Assembly (NCBI GenBank): GCA_018697195.1
Contig: CM031864.1
Coordinates: 23,942,086 to 24,006,085 of the forward strand
Source of the DNA: Certhia americana
Taxonomy: Eukaryota > Chordata > Aves > Passeriformes > Certhiidae
Length of the DNA: 64,000 bases
Direction of reading: 5' to 3'
Below the pieces are notes generated by a model, which searched no databases, had not been told where the DNA came from, and saw nothing but the letters and a program-made list of their open reading frames with translations. The translations under genes were made by a program, and so were the position numbers. This document shows, in pieces, positions 40,006-51,900 of this stretch; position 1 is the first letter of the stretch, and each line of letters starts with the position of its first letter.

Positions 40006-40365
40006 TGACCAAAGAAGTCGAGAGTCGGTTCTGCTTTCCAAGGTTGTTTTCTCTTATCTATTACATTCTTTTCCTGACTAGCAGAGATCCTCTCAGCAAG
40101 TTGGCTCAAGGCACAATCTCCCTCCCCCAGGGTGGTGTTTACTTTTATACTAAAAACTACGTGTACATTATTTACAATAATTTTCCAATACTTATCACCT
40201 GTGTTAGACAGTCTGTCTCTACTCTAAACCAATTAAAAAGTGACACTGTCACAGCAGAAGATAGAGGACAAGAAGAAGAAGGACAGGACAAACTCAGATC
40301 CCTCCATCTTGCCCCTTGAACTCCCATTCTAAAACCCCCAAACTTCTACTTTTGACCCTGTGACA
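40006..40365 (-). mobile_element. Probable minus-strand LTR
   Basis: On the minus strand this segment would begin TGTCACAGGG (plus 40,356-40,365) and end ...TTTGGTCA (plus 40,006), giving TG...CA termini. It holds a good TATA box TATAAAA (plus 40,145-40,151) preceded by AATAATGTACACG-like U3 sequence, and a CCAAT-box complement near 40,229-40,233. A canonical AATAAA was not found downstream; AATAGATAA is the nearest candidate. No target duplication matches the edges. An LTR identity is likely from overall texture, but the borders are guesses. Confidence 0.45.
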
Positions 40366-40664
40366 AATTAACTATCATTCTACTCAAACTCTTGTAGCCT
40401 GTAAATCCTCACACAAAGATGGTAATTTCTCCCATGGCCTAAAATGGAAGGCACAGGTGTTTTTGACTCTGTGCCAAGGTCTTTGAACCCCTTGCCAGGG
40501 CCTTGAGACATCCAGGACAGCCAGAGGAATGTCCTGGGCTCTGACAGCAGCCAACACGTGCTTGTTTGGGGCCAGGTTTAGAACATAAAGGGCTCTGATT
40601 TGTTGCAATAAACCATCTTCTTTGGGACAAGCAAGGAGGTCTGTGTGTCCTTGTTCCCCATGAC
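40366..40664 (+). mobile_element. Probable plus-strand LTR (3' portion supported)
   Basis: The right side has LTR-end signals on the plus strand: a TATA-like ACATAAAGG near 40,589-40,597, AATAAA in TTGCAATAAACC near 40,605-40,610, then a U5-like stretch ending CCATGACA at 40,664. The ACA terminus matches other LTRs in this window. The 5' limit is not resolved; it may start near the head of the neighbouring minus-strand LTR, making a head-to-head pair, or it may be truncated. AATCA follows the 3' end, but no matching duplication was found upstream. Confidence 0.42.
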
Positions 40665-41440
40665 AAATCATACACATGTTAGCCCACCTGCTACCACACC
40701 CAGCAGAAGCAGGGAATGCACAGAAGCTGCCCAGTGTGATGGTCACTGGATGGCCTTCACATTCTTTGGGTCAAGGGTGGTTAAAACACGTATAAAAAGT
40801 TATATTCCAGGTAACAGCAATAATGAAATTGCTGAACAACCACAGGTTGGATCATACTCTTGTAAATATTCTCAGAAATAAAATAAAAAATTGATTAACT
40901 GTAAAAATATCACTTAGCATTGAAAAGCATGGATTGAACAGACAAATATAATTCCAATCCTGAGGAGTTCACTATTCCAATAGGCATGTGAGTGATGCTG
41001 AAACTTATGTTTGCTCCTTTTAAATTTTGCCTAATCATAGCATGCACTTTACAATTAGTGAAATGGTTAAAATGCTTTATAATTAATATGTCACTATGCA
41101 TAGACAAACTCAAAACAGTTTTTTACGACAAATTACTGTTCCCTGTGAGATAGTAAATGATAACAATTTGGCAGTGATTTTTTAAATATAAAAAGATATT
41201 ATACAGCTTCTACAGCTGGCGTTTGTATTTCAAACACTCATAATATAAATAAAGTACCTCCCAACTTCTCACTTAATATTGAGCAAACAAAAATATATGT
41301 ACCAGGGGGTAGATGGCTCCCACAGACTTTAAGAAAATAAACTCAAAAATAAGCATTTTTTTTTTTACTTTTTTAAAAAATACTTCTGAGAGTAACAGTA
41401 ACCAAATGAATGGGAACAAAACCTCAAGATTTCTTCTTTA
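40665..41440. other. Non-coding stretch, nothing recognised
   Basis: AT-rich sequence with no recognisable gene or repeat end. Confidence 0.6.
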
Positions 41441-41445
41441 TGGAT

Positions 41446-41727
41446 TTTCATGGGTTGCAGTGCAAAACGTAACCAAAACTCCGTATTCTTTCTTTTCTTT
41501 CTTTCTTTCCTTTCTTTCTTTTTCTCCTTTGCAATACTGCATATGTTTTTGTTTCATTGTTTATTTAAGTTCCCTTAATAAAGAACTGTTACTCCTATTC
41601 CCGTATCTTCGCCTGAGAGCCCCTTAATTTCAAAGTTATAATAATTGGGAGGGAGGGAGTTTAAATTCTCCATTCCAAGGGAGGCTCCTGCCTTCCTTAG
41701 CAGACACCTGTCATTCAAACCACGACA
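41446..41727 (+). mobile_element. Internally deleted solo LTR with perfect 5-bp target duplication
   Basis: Same family as the full-length LTR at 63,010-63,719. The shared 5' edge runs from TCATGGGTTGCAGTGCAAAA and the shared 3' part includes AATAAAG (41,577-41,583) and the terminal AAACCACGACA. It is flanked by TGGAT at 41,441-41,445 and TGGAT at 41,728-41,732. A 5-bp duplication is what ERVL-type and some other ERV integrases leave. The first base pair reads TT instead of TG. Compared with the 710-bp copy it lacks about 430 bp of U3 and R, replaced by a pyrimidine tract at 41,486-41,530. With the TATA region gone it should have no promoter function of its own. Confidence 0.9.
41486..41530 (+). 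repeat. (TTTC)n-type polypyrimidine tract at an LTR deletion junction
   Basis: An almost pure C/T tract of 45 bases lying exactly where the LTR family copy at 63.0 kb has about 430 bp of unique U3/R sequence. Confidence 0.9.
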
Positions 41728-42356
41728 TGGATCAAGACAACAGGACCCAAGTTGTGTTGTGTAACATAAAAACATACATAAATATATGTGCGTGCTAAGT
41801 GCATTCGTACCCATTAGAAAAAGAGCAATCAGCAAAGACACTGTTTCTCCTCCTGTGACTCTGCTCCCCTGAAGAGAAACAGCTGCATGGCATCCCAGCA
41901 GCAGGAAGGAAGCTCAGAGCCCATTTCAATGCTGTTTAATTCTCATTTCCTCAGTTTAGATGCAAAAGCTCCCATCCCACCTCATTGTGAAAACGCATCT
42001 CTCGTGCACCAAGCGTTTCTGCTCAGCAGCAATGAAAGAGATGAGGCAGCATATGCTGAGAGAGGCAAAGTCTGTCAGAGCTTCATAAAGGACACAGAAC
42101 CTTCCAACACTGCCTAATCTCCACTGCACTTCATGTTAAGTTTAACTTTAGGAATGACCACGAATTTCTTTCTCATGGATGTGGAAGATACAAAAAGTCA
42201 ACCCAAAATCTCTGGCATGATCTTCGTGTGCAGGATTCACTTCCTCTTTTACTCTTCCTCCTATTTAGCAACATTATTTTCATTCATGGAATTCAGCATA
42301 GTTTGAATTACACAATCAGACTTTCTGCAGACTAAGTCATATCAGCATATCAGCTA

Positions 42357-42493
42357 TTTTTTTTTTTTTCTTAAAAGGTTTTTTTTTTTTTTTTTCTTTT
42401 TTCTTTTTAATCACAAAAACCATGTTTTACCAGGGGGTTTTTTAAAAAGTGGCATTAATCTTTTTTTTTGTTTTTTTTTTCCTTTTTTTTTTT
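42357..42493 (+). repeat. T-rich low-complexity block
   Basis: Four long T-runs separated by short interruptions over about 137 bases. A decayed reverse-oriented A-tail was considered, but no element body is visible on either side. Confidence 0.9.
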
Positions 42494-45400
42494 AATAAAA
42501 AAAGCTTTCTCTGTCTTCTGTCCCACTGCCTCTTTCCCTGCCTCCTTTTAAACCTTGTACTGGAAAAACTGCAGCCTGTTACAGGAGGTGAGTTTCTCCA
42601 TGCCTGTTTGTTCAGTGGCCAACCCCCAGTGCTGGGCAGCTTTCCAGCAGGAGAATCTGGACTTCAGAGCTTGACCTTTAAGTATTCTGCAGTCAGTGTG
42701 AAAGTTTCCATTGATTTCAATGGCATTTGCAGCAGGGCCTTAGTGTGACCTTATTTTCTGCCTAAAACATAAATTGTTGACAACATTGGCAAAGGTAATC
42801 AATTTTATTCCAGCTGTAAATTTTATTTTATTGGCTAGTGTAGCCCTACAGATCTGTGCGAAGAATATTCTAAGCCCTACAGTGTTATAAACCTGGCCTT
42901 ACAAACTTAAAACTAATGCAGCAAAATCTTCCAAACCGCACCCGGCCACAATATTCCCATCAATATTTTAAAGTCGTTTATAGGATTATGTACAGCTGCA
43001 GATTTGCAGATCAGTACACTCCTCCAAACAATACTGTTCAGTAAACCAAGGGGTTTCTTCCATGAGATGGAGTTCTCATTAGGTGAGGACCTGGCCATGG
43101 CATTGGTTATGGTCCCATGGTATGCAGTTACAGAAATGGATGAATAATCCCAAGAAACTATTTTCTTAGCTGATTGACATTAATTCCTGCCTGAGCAGGA
43201 CTGAAATGATGTGCTAACACAGCATGTAATCAGGGAGCAAGGTCCAGCACCAGCCCTAGCACTACTGGTCTTATTCAAATAGCTCAGACTCAGGAGCTGC
43301 GCTACTATTCAGTGTAAAAGCTTTCACTCTGTGATCTGAAAGGCTGACCTTTGTACCCAGTACAGCTGGTGGTTCAGAGCCAGAGACAGCATTTATTCAA
43401 CTTGAGCTGTCAGATAGATAGGGCAAATGTACCGGCAGGTAAGTGAATTAAGCACTCTTCAGTAGTTAATAATATCTAATTATTCATGACACATCTGTCA
43501 TATGCTGTTAAGAGGACATTAAAAATGCTAATGCCTGGGCATTCTATTCAGTAACACATCTGCTGAGAAACAAGAGTGTGTGTGTGTTTCAGGTACTGCT
43601 GATTGCATTCTGGCTTTCTTCTCCTCACAGAAAATAATCTTCATAATTTTATTTACTTTCAAGTGGGCTGCAGCTTCTGTACAATAAAAGCAAAATAAAC
43701 AGAGCTTGAAAGATCCCTGGGTGCTGCAAAGGGCAGTGTAACAATGTGCTGTATTGCCTGCTGTTCATAATCCAGTCAGAACTCTACAGCACTGCTCTGT
43801 ATCTTTGCAGTGCAGCACAGAGCAGGTATTTTCCTTTGGTGTTATTTCTGGCTATTTAATTTGCATTTTGGATGCTATACCAGGGTTTTGCTAGTTTCCC
43901 ACAAAGCAAACAGTCATGAGCTCCATTACGATAAATGAGACAAATGTTTGACCCAACTCTCTGTCAAGTTAAGCAGTAAGAGAATGATGATACAGACAAA
44001 GATTTGCAGAACTCAGTGATGGAATGTCTAGCTTGGGAACTTACCCTAGAAAGAGCTTACAATATCTCCAATAAAATCAGGTATTTAATTTCTAGAAATG
44101 AACAAGTTTAAATAACTTCTGCTGATCCTCACGCTTCAGTGGGAACAAAAGCATCTTCAAAGTGAGGCTATCTTGCTGTGAAATAAAAATGTAAATATTT
44201 CTATTGAGTCTGCTTCTCCCATCCTTAATGAAAGGACTAAAATTTCTGAAGATAGCTGAACTAGTGCCAGCCTATATGGCTACTCTTTCACAGCTACAGA
44301 TGGAGTTTGTGTTCATCACTCTCCTCATTTTTACTGTTATTGCCACTAATGTAAATATATTTTATAAACTTCTTCTGTATAAGGATTGTTTTGGTAGTTC
44401 TAATAGTATTGATATTTGCTTGTCAAGTATAATATGCCCTCATCAGGCACAGAAGAAAATAATCTCTTCCTCCTGGCAGCTTAAGTGCCAAACCAAATCA
44501 ATTTAACCACTTGAGCTTTGCTAAGTAGCTCGTGACTGAAAAGCCCATGCACACGCTAATTGACCTGAACTTCAAGGGGAAGAGAGGTCTAATTGCTCTC
44601 CTTTCAGCTCAGCCACATCCCTGGTCATTAGCTGAGAGGACCCAGCTAAGTGGCAAGTGACTCACACTGCCCACATCACTTGTAGCACCCTGGGAGGAAA
44701 GGACTGATCATCCACTCTCTGGCAGATCTCCCCAAGAGCCTTCCAGGGTGCGGCTCCAAGGGCGCAGTTCATCTGAGGAGTCTGGAGCAGTCAGAGCATC
44801 TGTTTATCAAACTGAAGCTCCTGTCATGGGGAGAGTTCCGTGTACACTGTCACAGCATCCTTCCTTGGAAATGTTCTAAATGTGTCTGAATGAGCTCCAG
44901 GAAGATGAGTCTGAGCCCAAAGCTGACCTTGCTTTGAGCAAGGGCTTGGACAAGAGGGCTTCAAATGTCCTTTTTGACCTGAACTATCTGCTGACTTTTC
45001 AGAATTGGAGAATAATAAGAAAACATTAAAAATCTAATTCCTGAAAAAATAGAAAAAGCATGGATAAACTGATTCTTCCATTTAATGTAAGCTTAGAGAA
45101 CATCTCAAGGAAGGAAACTAACAGGGATCCTACAAAAAAGACTGTCTTTTATTTATTCAACCTCTTCTTGTAACTTTCCTTTTCTAAATAATGCCCAATT
45201 GATATGCAGCATTATTTGCTAAAGTCAAGCCATGTATAATTCTGAACAATCCTAATACTAAATCCTTTGCAAGAAGAATGACTCTGAATACAGCAATTAT
45301 GCACTATAGGATACAGGAGTCAGTTCCTGCACACACAATTTAATATTAACAAAAATTACATGGCTAGATTAAGAGAGAGAGATAGCTTTAATTTCAGAAT

Positions 45401-45801
45401 TTTACTAAATTATTTTCTCTGCAAAGAAATCTCTGGAGTATGTGTGTCCATAATTTTCCCCAATGAATTGCTTCAGTTAAAAGGAGTTCAAAATGCACTA
45501 TAAAGTTATCACTCTACAAGTTCTGAAATGTTATTCCATAGCAGGCCTGTTTTCCTCTAAGTTTTTTAACATGGACTACAATAATGGAGAATGAGATTTC
45601 CTTTGAAATGTTGTGATTCAGTTTTAGAACTGTTTGGCCTGAGTAAGTGTATCCTGAAATGGTCTGTGTAAAATTGATTTTTCTATATGCAAAATACAGA
45701 GAGAAAAAAATGTGTGAAAAATCATGTACTGTGAAAACAGAAAATCCCACAGAACTAAAAACTGAAGTTGCCTCAAAGAATGAGGTCATGAGTATGAAAT
45801 G

Positions 45802-45833
45802 CCCCCCCTCCCCCCTCCAACAACAACAACAAC
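45802..45833 (+). repeat. C-run with (AAC)n microsatellite
   Basis: Seven C, then T, six C, then about five AAC units. Confidence 0.9.
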
Positions 45834-48800
45834 CCACAAATCAAAGCAAATACAGAATCTGCATATTTGGCGAGTAGGAGGCAGTGGGGAAAAGGCCCCA
45901 AACCAACCAAACATTGATGGTGTGCATGTCAGGAACACCTATTTAAAGGAAAGTCATTCAGGCCCACAAGTAATTTGGAGACAGCTCAGCTGTGTTTATA
46001 AGGTCTAATGTACTCCACTGCATTGGGAGTCATTTCTATTCATCATCAGCCACAAGGCTTCCTCTGTCCTTGTGCTGTCCATCATGCTGAGGGCTTTGGC
46101 CAGACCCCCAGCGAGCTGGCAGGAATCACTTGGCAAGTTCATGACACTGTCATTTCACAACCTCTCCTTGTGCCTTGACCACCAGCACTGAACTGACAGT
46201 GAGAGTTCTCCCCAGTGAGCTCAGACTGTTCTTTGAGTTGTCTGTTGTCAAAATACAGATAGACTGAGATGAGTTTCAAAACCACCATTTGGCAATAAGC
46301 TATTAAAAATGCTCTGAGCTTTTCAGTGATTTCCATGCACACACAGATGCAGCCACAGTGTGAATAAAAGGAATGGAGGCAGAGAAGGAGTCTGTGCAGA
46401 GCTGTGCAGCTACACTGCCTGATGGGAAGCAGATGTGCCCACCTGGGAGAAATGGAGACAAGGTTGGCCTTGGCTTCTATGAAACCCTCCTTGAGCAGAC
46501 CTACCCCCTAATACACAGCAAAACATTACTTATACTGAGGCCTACCCCTTGTGTTTCAAAGGTAATTTCAGATACGTTCACTTCTGTGTGGTTGTGATGA
46601 GAGTCTCCCACCTGCAATGTCCTAAACTTGATTACCAGCTTTTTCCTTTCACTGCTGAGTCATGCAAGGCATAAACAATTCCAAAATACAAGAAAAACCA
46701 CAAGTAAAATCCAAAAGAATAAGATTAAAAAGCAATGAAAATGCTCTCTGAAAATAAAATACACCCTCACATTTTCAACTGTACTTCTTAAAAATTCATA
46801 CATCATTGATTACCATTCACATTGTGAGGTCTACTTTCTCTTTTTCAAAAGTCTAAGTTTCTCAGCTCTACTAGATTCACTCAAACCTATTCCCAAGCAA
46901 ATTTACAATTTACAAAGCCCTAAGTGGGTTGACTAAAATTTCCTCAGACTTTGCATACCTGTTTGGACAGAGCAGTAATTTCCCATATACCCTATTAATA
47001 GGTTCTTTTTATAAGGCCATGGTACTGGACACCCCATGAGCAAACATTAAGAACCAATCTTCACTGCCATTCTATTTAATTAAATAGTACCAATTATAAG
47101 ACACATCCAAATATTTATTGTATGTCTAACAGAAAAGTCCCCATAATAAATTAGTGGTGGAGAAGCCAGTCAAATATTGATAACTTGATTGTCAGCTGAG
47201 GAATTCAATTCTGCAGGACACCAAAACCCCATTGCTCTCAATATGAAACATTATTCCTCATTGATTTTAGTCTCTGTGATAACTTGGAACAGCAATGCCA
47301 TAAACTTCCCCAGGTCACAGTAAATAGCAGGAAAATAAACTCTTCAGAGTCTTATAAGAAACAACTTGTCTGACACGCTTACTCATTACATTTGTTCTCA
47401 CCTCAGCTTCCCCTTTACTCAGAATTTCAAATTCTTGAGAATTTTCTGATCTGGCTGAGAGGTCAACGGGAAGAAAACCACCCCTTCTCCTCCTGGCAAA
47501 GGGCTGAGCTTTAAGCAGAAGGGCAGCTTTGGTGACTTCAGCCAGAAAGGTTCTGGTACCCCAGTAACACAGGGAGCACACAGCTGCAATAGCCCCAGCA
47601 GTGTGTTAAGGGAACAGCACAAGCCTTAGGACTTCTCAGTATATTTCAAAACTAAAAACTGAATGTTTCTTTTGTTGTGATATACAAAGGATTGGTTTTG
47701 TACCAAAAAAATAATGAAAGGGAAAAAAAGAAGAAAAACCAAAAATACCACCAAACGAAAACAAAAGAACAGAACAAAACTGACTGCAGTTTTCTGATAA
47801 TGTATTGTTAGTGAGATTGTCTGGTTAATGGTTTGAAAAAAAAAGTTCCAGTGCTCCATTTGATGCTTCATGAAATGAAGCAACTTTGTTATACTTCATT
47901 GCATTTAGACCTAACAACATGTCAATTTTTTCTGAAATAAACTGTGGGTCATTGACTGAGAAAATTTCCTCTGGCAAAACCATATGCAGTGAAAAATTCC
48001 CTTATGATTCAATTTATTTATTTCATAGAAGTATAGTCTATAGTGCCACTACTCCAGATGCTGAAGCTGCTGATCTTTGAAAGGGAAAAGCAAGGTACAA
48101 ATAGCAGTCCTACACACCACTGAGAATAACATTTAACCTTTTCCTTTATCATCTGGAGTGCCTACTGAACCCTGATCACCCGTGTTCCACTTGGAGGCTG
48201 AATTCCTGAACTGCTGAATCAGTGCATGACCTTCACTGGAAGTGGTGATAACATTTCATAGGAAATCACAACATTTCACTTTCTCCTCCTTTACAGCATT
48301 TAGCGCTGCCTGCTGAACCCCCAGGTGTGTGTGTCTGCCTTCTATTTCATTCCTTATAGCCTTTCTTAGCATGACATCAAGAAAAACGCTTCTAAACAAA
48401 TATCTAGGCACTCACAATTTATTGTATGTTTTATGGGATTTAGTACTGATAGAAGAGATTCAATGTCCTCCAGCAGTGATTTGTAATTGTGAATAAATTT
48501 TGAGGAAATCTAAGTTCAGGACATACATAGTTTAGTTTAAAATGGTTTAAATGTATGTCAGTTCACATGATTTCTATGTTACCATCTTTGAATCTTTTCT
48601 AGTCTCATGCTTAGACAATAAATTTACTTTAAGGTAATTTATCATGAGGCAAAGTACTTTACAAATATAAGGTGACTTATACACATAAGAACCATTTGCA
48701 GGACACTTCATCTCCTGAGATACTAATTTTCTTTTCAGGTAAGCAGGATTTGGGCTTTGTTTAAGTTCTCAGGCTAGAAACCTGAGACGTCAATTTCCAA

Positions 48801-48935
48801 ATCCTTGATTTTAGATTCACTAAGAGAGATGCGTGCTTGTCACTTGGTGTGCAAGCCAAAGCTTGGGTTCTCTGCAGTCCTGCACTTTTCATCTTCCCCC
48901 TTTGGATGCTATAGGAACATACTTGTCTGAAAAGA

Positions 48936-48951
48936 GACACACACACACACA
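48936..48951 (+). repeat. (CA)n microsatellite
   Basis: A short dinucleotide repeat of about eight units. Confidence 0.9.
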
Positions 48952-51900
48952 TATTGCAAAATTAAAGGTATTAAATTTACCCCTGGAGATTCTGTTCCAG
49001 TTTGTATAAACATTCACTGGCAAAAGAATGAAAAACCAGTTTCCCCTTGCTCAGGGAAGAAATTTAACCACCATAGTTTGAAGTCAGCTTGGTTTTTACC
49101 TTGGCAAAAAGATTTCTCCCAACCCATAGAATTTCCTATAGCTCAACAATTGAAGCAGTTTAACTACATACAGCTCAGCCAGATCAGCCTCAATCATCCT
49201 AAAGCAGAGAACTGACCAATACATGTTTTACTTCATGTTCCAGTTGTAATCCCTATAAGATCTTGCTTTGGTTAGGGCAAATTTGGTAATTCAAGAAAAG
49301 ACTGGCTGATTCAAGGACTGGGAAGGGAAAAAGCAAAGGTTTTGCATTTGGTACATCAGTGATTAGAAAATCCAAAGGGACCAGAATTAAATGTTTGCTC
49401 AGCAACCTCCATCAGGAGATGCTGAATGTGTTGCTGCTTATGAATTTATTGAATAAAAATGACACCATTTAGTGCTGTGCTTGGTGCATTAAAAGGAAAT
49501 CTGTAAAATTCTAAGAGCAAAGCTTATGAAGACAAGTGGCAAACTGTGCAGAGCAGTGGTGTTGCTTTATCACTTCACAGCTGCAGTGTAATGGTTCTTT
49601 ATAGCTCCCCCTGTCAGAGCCCCTACAACTGGGTTGTTTGGAGGGATCTCTGTGGGAAATGCTCCGGACCTGTCTGAGGATCAGTACACATTTCCCTCCC
49701 TTCTGTCGACATACTTATCTTGCAGACCCAAACAGCATTTCAGTCCAGAGCAGACTCTGCCTCCCATCCACTGAGCTACTGCAATACAGGACCAGGACTC
49801 AGGTTCATTTTACTTTTTCAAGCAGCTCTTATAGGAGCCTTGCTGTCTAATCCAACAGAGAGCTGTCATTCCTTGTAGCTGTGGTGGTGTCTTGAGGTGT
49901 ACTCTTTATAGAAGTTCTAGGTTCCATTCTGCAAATTGTTATTTTTAATTGCTCAGGTATGTCATAATGACCTTTACTGCATTACTAATCTTCAGCTTCA
50001 CTGATCACTTTGTTCTATTCATTGCATCTTCATGTCAAGACTGCAATATGTTTGGCTCCCTCAGGAACAAACCAAATTATTTTTTAAGCATAAAAACATT
50101 TAACTTCTCTGTTTTTAACTTGGATACCTGCTCCCTTCCTTTATGTCTTAGCAGAACCAGCTGGGAAGGTGATCTCAGTAGATATGGCAAAATTTGCTTT
50201 TGCTCCACTTAACAAATCCATGTTCTCATGAATAAAAAGGAGGTCTTTAACACACACTTAGCAGGCTGCAACTGCTGAAGCATCTGTGTGTGCATGTTGT
50301 CTTTCAGATCTCAATGGTAAAATCCTTCCTGCTGTACAGTAACCAAGAACTGGAATTGCCTTCCTCAATTCTGAAATATCATTCCTTTCCACAGTTAAGC
50401 AGTTTAGTTGGATGTAAAAGAACCAAATTCTGAACTGAACAATGTGCACAGTCACAGGTTCCCATTTGCCTGGCTGATAACTATAGTCAGCTTTTTAGAA
50501 AAATATAGCCCAATTTCCAGTACAATCTGGTTTTCCTCTGTGTGAACCACAGCTTTCCCATTGAATTTAGCAGAAATCCAAGAAAAACGGGACTCTAGAT
50601 TGCTCACAGTATCAAGCGCTGTACATGGATTTGGCTTTTCAAAACCTGATTTTATGTTTCATCATAAACAGTCAGTATTCTCATGTTGATATACTGCTGT
50701 CTTCATCTCAGGTGTATAAAGGGACCTTAACTATTGCCAGATTGTATTAATTATTTTTAAAAGAACAAAATTTGCATTGACATAGCCTATCAGAGACTGC
50801 TTGCTGCATTTTTGTAAGGTGCAATGACACCATTCTGAAGCAGTGAGGCTGCTGTTTCAGCTTGTTTTCAACAGTGTTTTTTGTGTGTTAAATAATTGTT
50901 TAGCTGTAGTCCAACAAGCAGATTCCAAAAGCTCTTTCCTCAAAATGCTGCATTAGCTGCCACCATATGTGCCCCAAATATTTTATGCAGGTAGTTGAAA
51001 GACTCAGTTTGACTGTTCAGACCTGCTCTGTTAAACTGCACTTTCACAATCTTCTCTCAGGGTACTTTGTGCCAGTTTCATTCATTTTTAAATTAAAATC
51101 TCTGCTATATGATTAGAGTTTTATAAGTTTTTGTGTGACTATATCTTAAACTGTTCAGCCGCATTGCCTATGACCTATGGTAAAGTTATTATTACTACAA
51201 AAGACCATGTTTATTCTTAATTTGGCAGCAGTTTAAAAGTCTGAAGAGACTCTTGCATATCTCAGTCAAAACATGTCTGGATGGGGCAGGTTAGAATACC
51301 TATACTACAAAAAAAGTAATTCATGACATAATCTTTTAAGAGATTTGGGGTTAATTAAAGTTCATTAGAAACCTGCTTGCAAGCCTCAGAGTTGGCGTGT
51401 TTACTGTCAGTTCTAGCCTGCTGTGGTGTCCTCTGATAGTCTGCAGGCTCCACCATGCTGCTGAGGAAGGTGGCTCCTGCTGCACGCCTTCCCTGCCATC
51501 CCAGCTTCCCATCCTGCTCCATTCCCACAGCTGCCTCTTCCACAGCATGACTTAGGGCAGTCCCTCACTTTTCCAAAACTGGTCTCATCTACACAAGTGA
51601 TTTGCAGGTGAAAGGAAACCTCTATTGGATGACAACAGTAATTATTATGAATTATTGTTTTCATCCAGCATGAGAACGCTAAATTAAGCCCAATTAAACA
51701 CAAAAGAAGATAAGAAATATTGCCTATGGTTGAAAACAGTCATTTTCTGAAGCTCTGTTTCAACTGTTTGTAACCATGCAATACATGAACTCCAAGTCTG
51801 CACATTTCAATTCTGCCTCTGAAATCAGCAGGTAAGTAAATAGCTGAAAATTACTGGCATGAAGATATTTAGAATATGTTTTTTCAACATTAAAGCTGCT

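Noticed and set aside
39780..40319. Open frame of 179 codons on the plus strand
   Set aside because: It overlaps the GC-rich segment and a minus-strand LTR; the translation has no recognisable family and the frame length fits low stop density in GC-rich DNA.
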